Below are positions 13,981-19,432 of a stretch of 21,859 nt of DNA, piece after piece. A model generated the notes under the pieces. The model did no database searches and was not told the origin of the DNA. It saw only the letters and a list, made by a program, of their open reading frames with translations. This DNA is from Microcaldota archaeon (GTDB lineage: Archaea > Micrarchaeota > Micrarchaeia > Norongarragalinales > Norongarragalinaceae). Position numbers and translations under genes: made by a program. Positions within the stretch are counted from its first letter, which is position 1; every line of letters starts with the position of its first letter. The stretch is taken from contig JACROM010000005.1 in NCBI GenBank assembly GCA_016214445.1, positions 1-21,859 on the forward strand. Reading direction: 5' to 3'.

Positions 13981-14988
13981 ATGACAATTGTTATAGGCCT
14001 GACCGGCGAGAACTGCGCCGGAAAAGGCACAGTTGCGGAATACCTGCAGAAGAAAGGGTTCTATTTCTACTCCCTGTCCGACGTCATAAGGGAGGAGCTC
14101 GCGTCAAAAGGAAAGGAAATAACAAGGGACAACCTCATCTCGGAAGGGAACTCGTTGAGGGAAAAGTTCGGGCCGTCCATACTCGCAGAGAAAACGCTCG
14201 CCAAACTAGAAAAGGACAGGAACTACGTGGTTGACTCATTCAGGAACGCCGACGAAGTCAAGGCCCTCAAGCAAAAACAGAAAAACTTCTTTTTGTTCTA
14301 CATAACCGCTTCGGCAGAACTCCGTTTCGAGAGGATGAAGAAACGCGGAAGGGAAAGCGACCCCAACACGTTCGACGCTTTCCGGACAATAGAGGAAAAG
14401 GAAAGGACGAGTTCTTCCTCAACACAGCAGAACCTCGAGGCCTGCAAAGCATGCGCGGACGAGACAATAGTTAACGAGGCAGACTTTTCGGCTTTGTACG
14501 ACGCCGTAGACAAAGCGCTTAGCGAAGTATCCAAGGACTTCGCATCTGACCGCCCTACGTGGGACGAGTACTTCATGAACATAGCCAGAATAGTCTCTTC
14601 AAGAAGCAACTGCATCAAACGCAACTGCGCGGCAGTCATAGTCAGGGACAAACGGATCGTCTCTACAGGATACAACGGCACTCCCCGCGGAACCAAAAAC
14701 TGCAACGAAGGAGGATGCCCGAGATGCAACTCGTTTGCTAAGAGCGGCTCTTCGCTTGAAGAGTGTTTCTGTTCGCACGCCGAGGAAAACGCGATAGTAC
14801 AAGCGTCGTACCACGGCATCTCCATAAAGGACGGCATCCTTTACACCACTTTCTCGCCGTGCCTGCTGTGCGCGAAAATGATAATCAACGCCGGAATCAA
14901 GGAAGTGGTGTACTCGTTCGAATACTCTGTCTCTGAAAGCGCGACCAAGCTCCTCAAGGAAGCGGGCGTGGCGCTTAGGAAAATATGA
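13981..14988 (+). CDS. P-loop nucleotide kinase-like / dCMP deaminase fusion
   Basis: A two-domain protein of 335 residues. Residues 1-185 resemble dephospho-CoA kinase/adenylate-kinase-type P-loop NTPases: Walker A GENCAGKGT at 9-17, a YxxSLSDVIREE switch-like segment, and an ERMKKRGRESD lid-type stretch. Residues about 191-335 form a zinc-dependent dCMP deaminase: HAEEN (266-270) and PCLLC (293-297) supply the catalytic Glu and zinc ligands, and extra cysteines at 241, 246 and 249 fit the second zinc site of T4-type dCMP deaminases. The deaminase makes dUMP for thymidylate synthesis. A P-loop domain in front of a dCMP deaminase is known from yeast Dcd1-like proteins and, more loosely, from antiphage AvcD deaminases. 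Housekeeping nucleotide metabolism is more likely; what the N-terminal domain does is unknown. Confidence 0.85.
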   Translation: MTIVIGLTGENCAGKGTVAEYLQKKGFYFYSLSDVIREELASKGKEITRDNLISEGNSLREKFGPSILAEKTLAKLEKDRNYVVDSFRNADEVKALKQKQKNFFLFYITASAELRFERMKKRGRESDPNTFDAFRTIEEKERTSSSSTQQNLEACKACADETIVNEADFSALYDAVDKALSEVSKDFASDRPTWDEYFMNIARIVSSRSNCIKRNCAAVIVRDKRIVSTGYNGTPRGTKNCNEGGCPRCNSFAKSGSSLEECFCSHAEENAIVQASYHGISIKDGILYTTFSPCLLCAKMIINAGIKEVVYSFEYSVSESATKLLKEAGVALRKI

Positions 14989-15003
14989 GTCGCTTAAAGA
15001 AAA

Positions 15004-15369
15004 TCACTTCACAAACTCGACGTTCGGAAGGTCCTCGAACTGCTTGTCGCCGGTAAGAAACCTAAGTCCAAGCTTCCCCGCAATGACGTAGCCTATCGCG
15101 TCGGTCATTGAAATATTCCTATTAACTTGGAACTTTAGTTGAGCCGCTTCCCTTATAACCTCCGGGCCAAAATCAAGCGCCAAATCATAGTTATGGGAGT
15201 TGAATTTGTCTGCGGCATCAATACCAAAGGTTCTCAGAAGATAAAAATAGACCTCGAACAAATTAAGTTTAGTAAACGCCGGTGCAGCATCCTTATAGGG
15301 CGCGTACGCCGGATTGCCATCAATCAATTCTATTGTGGCGTACGTGTCAAAAAAGTAACCCTTAGTCAT
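15004..15369 (-). CDS. vapC: VapC-type PIN-domain ribonuclease toxin
   Basis: The protein has 121 residues, typical of VapC. The conserved acidic residues are visible: D8 in YFFDTYA, E39 in NLFEVYF, D90 in MTDAIGY, and D108 in FLTGDKQFE. These bind Mg2+/Mn2+ for RNA cleavage, usually of tRNA or rRNA. The ATG overlaps the stop of the upstream AbrB-like antitoxin gene by 8 nt (ATGACTAA arrangement), the usual toxin-antitoxin layout. It ends 15 bp from the stop of the convergent kinase-deaminase gene. All catalytic residues are present, so it looks active. The RNA target cannot be told from sequence. Confidence 0.88.
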   Translation of the reverse strand: MTKGYFFDTYATIELIDGNPAYAPYKDAAPAFTKLNLFEVYFYLLRTFGIDAADKFNSHNYDLALDFGPEVIREAAQLKFQVNRNISMTDAIGYVIAGKLGLRFLTGDKQFEDLPNVEFVK

Positions 15370-15592
15370 CGTACAATTCTCTCCGCATCTCGTCCATTAT
15401 CTCCTGAGTCGGGCGCACCCGTTTACCTTTCAGCATGCCAAAGAAGTCTTTCAGAGTATGCTTCGGGTTAAACAAAACAACGTGGACCCGCGAATTCTCC
15501 TTTAAACCTTCCTCGTCAACCACGCTCTTTGGAAGAAGCAAGCCAAATGAGTTTCCCCACTTTTTCACCACACAATCAACCTCGACAGCCAT
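15362..15592 (-). CDS. vapB: VapB-type AbrB-family antitoxin
   Basis: The protein has 76 residues. The N-terminal half, VVKKWGNSFGLLLPKSVVDEEGLKENSRVHV, is a swapped-hairpin AbrB/MazE DNA-binding fold. The C-terminal tail (from about residue 46, KHTLKDFFGMLKGKR...) is the expected toxin-binding segment with an amphipathic helix. It precedes vapC with an 8-nt overlap. A palindrome lies between its ATG and TATA box, as expected for an operator bound by the antitoxin or the VapBC complex. The mRNA is probably leaderless. Confidence 0.88.
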   Translation of the reverse strand: MAVEVDCVVKKWGNSFGLLLPKSVVDEEGLKENSRVHVVLFNPKHTLKDFFGMLKGKRVRPTQEIMDEMRRELYDD

Positions 15593-15610
15593 GTTTATAC
15601 GATGTATAAC
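15593..15610. promoter_or_regulatory. Palindromic operator of vapBC
   Basis: GTTTATACGATGTATAAC consists of inverted half-sites (GTTTATAC / GTATAAC) directly before the vapB ATG and downstream of its TATA box, thus over the likely transcription start. Repressor binding here would block transcription; this is inferred from typical VapB autoregulation. Confidence 0.6.
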
Positions 15611-15613
15611 CTA

Positions 15614-15620
15614 ATATAAA
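15614..15620 (-). promoter_or_regulatory. TATA box of vapBC
   Basis: TTTATAT on the minus strand is centred 25 nt upstream of the vapB ATG at 15592, consistent with a leaderless transcript. Confidence 0.6.
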
Positions 15621-15668
15621 ACTTGCGTAGAATTTTTTTATCCCCAACCCGCAGAGCCAACAAAAGCA

Positions 15669-15675
15669 TTTATAG
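15669..15675 (+). promoter_or_regulatory. TATA box of the geranylgeranyl reductase gene
   Basis: TTTATAG is centred about 30 nt upstream of 15702, where the block GGGAAACCACA first occurs. The gene's ATG lies about 200 nt further on, after element B and a second copy of that block, so the present mRNA would have a long, strongly folded leader. No nearer TATA-like sequence is seen. Confidence 0.5.
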
Positions 15676-15701
15676 CACAAACCAGCCAAAAGGGAAACCA
15701 C

Positions 15702-15886
15702 AGCGGACTGAAGCCCGTAGCACCCTCGCCAAAGGGGGTTCAAAACGACTTAACGGTTGGGTCGTTAAGTCGGTTTGTTGGGCATCAGGGCTGCGTACAA
15801 TTGCCGCGGCAATTGTAGCACATCGCAAATCCTTGCGGATTTGCGTTGAAACTAAGGGGGAAATGTGTCCCCCCTTGGGTTGACCA
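15702..15886 (+). repeat. Hairpin-rich element, copy B (long form)
   Basis: Ordered hairpins: a REP-like imperfect one at 15703-15716 (TGAAGCCCGTAGC); 15746-15755/15763-15772 (10 bp); a perfect 22-bp palindrome at 15796-15817; 15824-15832/15837-15845 (9 bp); and 15854-15860/15870-15876 (AAGGGGG/CCCCCTT). TAGCAC joins the third and fourth, as in copy A. The element is flanked by direct repeats AGGGAAACCAC (15691-15701) and AGGGGAAACCAC (15886-15897), the second abutting the ATG of the next gene. Confidence 0.72.
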
Positions 15887-15897
15887 GGGGAAACCAC

Positions 15898-17064
15898 ATG
15901 GCTTACGACATCATAATAATAGGAGCGGGCCCGGCAGGATGCTCTAGTGCCCTGCACGCAGCACGCGAGGGATTGAGGGTTCTGGTGCTGGAAGAACACC
16001 CGGCCATAGGCGAGCCGGTCCACTGCGGGGAATGCTTCAGCAAACTCGCCCTTGAGCGCATGGGCTGGCGCCTGCCGGAAAACGTGATTTCCAAAAGAGT
16101 GGGAGGCGTACGGGTGATTTTTCCGGGCGATGAAAAAAGCACCTTGACGGAAGAGGGATACGTTCTTGAAAAGCACCTGTTCGAGCAATGGATTGCAGAA
16201 CAGGCCAAAGGCCTGGGAGCCCAAATAATCCTTGGAAAAAAAGTGAAGGAAACCGCGAAAAACGGGACGTGGAAGATAACCTGCGCCGACGGCTCCTCTT
16301 TCGAATCGCGCCTGTTGGTGGATGCGTCAGGCCCGGCTGCAATAACCTCGCGCCTTTTAAACCTCAATCCCCGTTTTGAAACCGTCGTAGGACTACAGTA
16401 CGAGATGAAAGGCATACCGGACGACGGTTTCCTTGACTTTTACCTGTGGCCCGACCTCGCACCGCACGGCTACCTTTGGATGATCCCCAAGAGCGGAGGC
16501 CGCGCAAACGTAGGGCTAGTTACGAACCAGAACGCGCGCGCCAAAGAAATGCTGGACGCATTCGTCGCACGCAAGGGGTGGGACGAAAAGGAAAAAGTCA
16601 AGACGTTCGGGGGAATCATACCCTCGTCCGGGCCAGTCGAGCGCACGTACTCGGATGGTTTGCTTCTTGTTGGCGACGCCGCCGGATTCACTTCGCCTTT
16701 GTTTGAAGGCGGAACCTCGCTGAGCTTGATGTCCGGAAAGTTCGCGGCCCAAGTGGCCAAAAAGGCGTTGGACGCAGGCGACACCTCCTCTTCCGCGCTG
16801 TCGGAATACGAAAAACTCTGGAAAGCGGAGTTCCCGGACTACTCCAAACTCGTTGAAGGGAAGAAAGCTCTTTACAACCTCAACAACGAGCAACTCCGCG
16901 TTTTGGGGAAAATCCTTCCGAAAGAACTCTCGCAAATCTCTCCTTTGGAAAAAGCGGTTTTCGCCCTAAAAGTCCTGGCGTTCCACCGAGATCTCATACC
17001 CCGCGGGCTCTTCTCGACGCTGAAAGCTTTCGGTTACTCGCGCGCGAGGAATTACGGGTGGTAA
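15898..17064 (+). CDS. Geranylgeranyl reductase family FAD oxidoreductase (archaeal lipid saturation)
   Basis: The protein has 388 residues from ATG 15898; a GTG at 15865 was rejected because it lies inside a hairpin of element B. The Rossmann FAD motif GAGPAG is at 9-14, the xCGE motif of the family at 43-45 (HCGEC), YLWMIPK corresponds to the conserved Y(x)W(x)FPK, and GDAAGFTSPLFEGG is the second FAD motif. Such enzymes reduce the double bonds of digeranylgeranyl-glycerophospholipids to give saturated archaeal membranes; some members act on other prenyl substrates. The gene converges on the AbiE operon with a hairpin/T-run between them. The promoter appears to lie on the far side of element B, so expression may be affected by that insertion. 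Confidence 0.88.
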   Translation: MAYDIIIIGAGPAGCSSALHAAREGLRVLVLEEHPAIGEPVHCGECFSKLALERMGWRLPENVISKRVGGVRVIFPGDEKSTLTEEGYVLEKHLFEQWIAEQAKGLGAQIILGKKVKETAKNGTWKITCADGSSFESRLLVDASGPAAITSRLLNLNPRFETVVGLQYEMKGIPDDGFLDFYLWPDLAPHGYLWMIPKSGGRANVGLVTNQNARAKEMLDAFVARKGWDEKEKVKTFGGIIPSSGPVERTYSDGLLLVGDAAGFTSPLFEGGTSLSLMSGKFAAQVAKKALDAGDTSSSALSEYEKLWKAEFPDYSKLVEGKKALYNLNNEQLRVLGKILPKELSQISPLEKAVFALKVLAFHRDLIPRGLFSTLKAFGYSRARNYGW

Positions 17065-17104
17065 AAACAAATATCTTGTCTTGGGAAATTAAACGGTTTT
17101 GATT

Positions 17105-17128
17105 AATAACTCAAAACAAGTTATTTTT
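17105..17128. terminator. Hairpin plus T-run between convergent genes
   Basis: AATAACT (17105-17111) pairs with AGTTATT (17119-17125), followed by T's to 17128 and another T5 at 17132-17136. It lies between the stops of the reductase gene (plus) and the AbiEii-like gene (minus), suiting termination of the plus-strand transcript. Confidence 0.5.
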
Positions 17129-17149
17129 AACTTTTTGAATTGGGGTTTC

Positions 17150-17935
17150 CTACTTTATCTTTGTCTTGAGCAGCCGCACCAGGTCCTTTTTCAACGCCCT
17201 CCAGTCAAGGCGGTGTGGCTTCAGGATAAACGAGTCATACCGGTTCATTACGGCGTCGTCAGCTTTCCTGACGCGTTCGGCCACCTGTTCAATCAGGTTT
17301 TCGTCGAAGCGTGAAAAATCAAACAGGGAGGCGGAGTATTTGTGCGCCTCCGAGAGCACACCGCTCTTTGAAAAGGATGCTTGGTTCAGAAGCCGGTAAG
17401 CGTCGTAGTAATCCTTTCCTTCCTCGCGGTCGTGCAGCGCAAGAAGTTTCATCGCCAAAAGCGTTTCAGCAGGAAGCACCGATATGCGCGGCGCGAAGAC
17501 GACGAAACCATAACGGTTCAGGAACGAGGCCAGTCGTCTCGTTTCTGCAGCAGTCTTTGGGCGGTTAAAGTTGAGGTTTACGTCGAGCTGAAGGGTTCCG
17601 GAGACACCTTCCTCTTCGTACCGCAAAGTCCAGCGGTACATTTCGCGGAAAATTCGCGCCGGCCCCTTTGACTCAAAACCATCCAGCTGCCGTATGATTC
17701 CGTCGGCTTCTTTTGCGGTTTTCCCGTAAATGAAGAAATCAGCGTCCTCTGAGAACCTCGGCTGATCCAGGTAGGCTTTGTTAAGCGCGGTCCCGCCGAA
17801 GAGCGCGTAATCGGTTTTGTTCCGAGCGCACAAAGCAGGCCACTGTGCCAGGAGGTCGTTCATCTTGATTTCCTTCCGTACGAACTCCTTGCTCAAGCCG
17901 CTTTCCACCAATACGCTTTCAGGAATTTGAACCAT
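17150..17935 (-). CDS. AbiEii-type nucleotidyltransferase toxin
   Basis: The protein has 261 residues from ATG 17935; an in-frame ATG at 17977 would overlap the upstream gene by 59 nt and adds nothing conserved. ALFGGTALNKAYL followed by PRFSEDADFFI is the nucleotidyltransferase signature of the AbiEii/DUF1814 family (PF08843): GG at 47-48 and the metal-binding S-x-D-x-D at 62-66. Family members (for example MenA/MenT) add nucleotides to tRNA acceptor ends or otherwise block growth, and in AbiE they cause phage abortive infection. It is second in an operon with an AbiEi-like antitoxin, overlapping it by 17 nt. All key acidic residues are present, so activity is plausible. Confidence 0.85.
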   Translation of the reverse strand: MVQIPESVLVESGLSKEFVRKEIKMNDLLAQWPALCARNKTDYALFGGTALNKAYLDQPRFSEDADFFIYGKTAKEADGIIRQLDGFESKGPARIFREMYRWTLRYEEEGVSGTLQLDVNLNFNRPKTAAETRRLASFLNRYGFVVFAPRISVLPAETLLAMKLLALHDREEGKDYYDAYRLLNQASFSKSGVLSEAHKYSASLFDFSRFDENLIEQVAERVRKADDAVMNRYDSFILKPHRLDWRALKKDLVRLLKTKIK

Positions 17936-18629
17936 GGTAAACCCCCCATTTTTTGCTGAACCCCTTAGTTTTGCCATACGCTAAAATAACAACCGATTTG
18001 CGCCCAAGCGACGCGCAGAGTTTTTTCAAAAACCATCCTGGCGCCTGCTGGCCTTCGAGCAAAAGGCCGGTTCTTTGCCTGAGGCTTCCTGATTTCGTCT
18101 GTTGCAGGTAATACAACAGCTCTTCCCATTCGGTTTTGGCCAAGTTCGCGCGCCTAAGTGCCTCAAGCAGCTTGCCGTATCCGCCCGCAATTGCCGGTTT
18201 CTTGAAGCAATCAAAAAAAGTTTTAGCCCTCGTGGAGTAACGCACGCCTTTCTCTTCGGTCACGCCGTAGAAGTCCTCGCCAATGGGCACGAATTCGGCG
18301 TCGAAACCGGGGAAGTCCTTTATTCCGCGTTTGTTTTCAGTTGCGATGAAAACCCTGCTCAGTTCTTCATCCAGTAAGCCGTAATGCTTCAAGGCGGAGG
18401 CGAATCCCACGTAGCCGCCGTCAGAGAGGCCCATGCCGGCTGTGAAGGGGTCCATACGCCCTTTGAAGTATTGCCCGTTTTTAAGGCGGATAAGTGCACC
18501 TTTTTTCGCCAGCCGACAGAGCAGCTCCGCAAGATACCTCTTCTTGTAGCCTGTGCGCAGCTCGCCGGTGAAGAAGGAACCGTTCGGAAGCGTTTCCAGA
18601 AGTTTCTGTTCGCTGACTGTCAGACGCAT
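17919..18629 (-). CDS. AbiEi-type antitoxin / transcriptional regulator
   Basis: The protein has 236 residues from ATG 18629, chosen because a TATA-like box lies 26 nt upstream; an in-frame ATG at 18686 would lie upstream of that box. The N-terminal part (MRLTVSEQKLLETLPNGSFF...LLCRLAKKGALIRLKNGQYF) is a winged-helix DNA-binding domain. The following FASALKHYGLL and RYSTRAKTFFDCFKKP match AbiEi (COG5340) proteins, which repress their own operon and neutralise AbiEii (type IV toxin-antitoxin). Conserved features are a small N-terminal wHTH and a larger antitoxin domain. Its overlap with the next gene supports cotranscription. Assignment relies on motif likeness plus the partner gene. Confidence 0.8.
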   Translation of the reverse strand: MRLTVSEQKLLETLPNGSFFTGELRTGYKKRYLAELLCRLAKKGALIRLKNGQYFKGRMDPFTAGMGLSDGGYVGFASALKHYGLLDEELSRVFIATENKRGIKDFPGFDAEFVPIGEDFYGVTEEKGVRYSTRAKTFFDCFKKPAIAGGYGKLLEALRRANLAKTEWEELLYYLQQTKSGSLRQRTGLLLEGQQAPGWFLKKLCASLGRKSVVILAYGKTKGFSKKWGVYHGSNS

Positions 18630-18650
18630 GTAACAGTTATGGCATTGCAG

Positions 18651-18659
18651 CTTTTTAAC
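18651..18659 (-). promoter_or_regulatory. TATA-like box of the AbiE operon
   Basis: GTTAAAAAG on the minus strand is centred 26 nt upstream of ATG 18629, the spacing expected of a leaderless archaeal promoter. Confidence 0.5.
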
Positions 18660-18686
18660 TTTTTTGGTGAAAAACAGCGTTTCCAC

Positions 18687-19091
18687 TGTTTTTCCGTGAA
18701 TTTTTTAAAAAAAGCCGCTAAGACAGTTTCGCCAAAGCCCCCCGTGCGCGACAACCGCCGGGCTGTTCCTGATGCAGAACGCTTTCGGCTGCACGCGGGC
18801 GGAACTGCGGACAGGAGGCGTTCAACCACTCAGCAGCGGAACTATGGTCGGCAGGGAAAAACAAACCCCAAGCGGGTTCGCGGTAAATTTGCTGGCTTCA
18901 ACGTGCAAAAATGCCGCAAAATTGCCGGTTTGCGTAACCTTAACTATCATGGGTTGAAGCCCGTGGCGTCCATTGAATGATCTATGGCTTCGCAAATCTC
19001 TTCTTGGGGTGGTCCCTGAAGGAAATGGCCGAACCCAGAAAAGGCAGGAACCAAAACCACGCCAAATATTTTGTATGCATATTTGAACATT
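18687..19091. other. Intergenic region with possible transposase relic
   Basis: No convincing complete gene is seen. On the plus strand, a frame entering at about 18730 and ending at 18957 contains QNAFGCTRAELRTGG and later LASTCKNAAKLPV. It faintly recalls the C-terminal tail of IS200/IS605-type TnpB proteins and is followed at once by a REP-like hairpin, as an IS605-type right end would be. The likeness is weak and no zinc-finger or RuvC residues remain, so it may be chance. Confidence 0.25.
18948..18965. repeat. REP-like hairpin
   Basis: CATGGGTTGAAGCCCGTG folds into a 6-bp stem with loop TTGAAG. The right half, TGAAGCCCGTGGC, nearly repeats TGAAGCCCGTAGC at the left edge of element B (15709-15721). 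Such palindromes resemble REP sequences and the subterminal hairpins of Y1-transposase elements. Confidence 0.5.
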
Positions 19092-19403
19092 ATGAACAAG
19101 AAGGCTGTGGGACAGAATTCGGCCGCATTATTTTCTTTGTACAGTCATTACGTAAAGAAATGTTTTGAGCTTTTCGGTAGTAATGTTTGTGCAGTTGTTG
19201 AACTCTCGTCAGAGGAAAAAAACGGGCGTTTTTGGTTCACGAACGCAAAAGACCGCTCTACTGGTTTGAAACAACCCGCAGGCAAAAAATGCATTTCAAA
19301 ACAAAGGAACACTATTTTTGTCCCACACCCGAACAAGAACATACAATTCGCAAACCGCTTTGTAGGACTTTTTCAACACCGCCTAACAGACCACCACCAA
19401 TAA
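19092..19403 (+). CDS. Possible small hypothetical protein
   Basis: A 103-codon frame starts MNKKAVGQNSAALFSLYSHY and ends RLTDHHQ. An A/T-rich TATA-like stretch (AAATATTTT, 19064-19072) lies about 24 nt upstream, as in other leaderless genes here. There is no recognisable family, no signal peptide or membrane segment, and the basic C-terminal half has an irregular composition. It may be non-coding. Confidence 0.25.
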   Translation: MNKKAVGQNSAALFSLYSHYVKKCFELFGSNVCAVVELSSEEKNGRFWFTNAKDRSTGLKQPAGKKCISKQRNTIFVPHPNKNIQFANRFVGLFQHRLTDHHQ

Positions 19404-19407
19404 TAAA
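19400..19407 (+). promoter_or_regulatory. TATA box of the 771-residue secreted-protein gene
   Basis: ATAATAAA is centred about 28 nt upstream of ATG 19433 and no Shine-Dalgarno sequence is visible, so a leaderless mRNA is likely. Confidence 0.5.
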
Positions 19408-19432
19408 CCAAAGAACACCTAACTAAACAGGT

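Noticed and set aside
15702..15886. Element B as a riboswitch of the reductase gene
   Set aside because: The related copy A is read in the opposite orientation by thiI, copy C lies upstream of a promoter, and no known riboswitch core is recognisable.
15865..15897. GTG at 15865 as the start of the geranylgeranyl reductase
   Set aside because: It lies in the G/C hairpin of element B, adds no conserved residues, and the FAD motif begins normally from ATG 15898.
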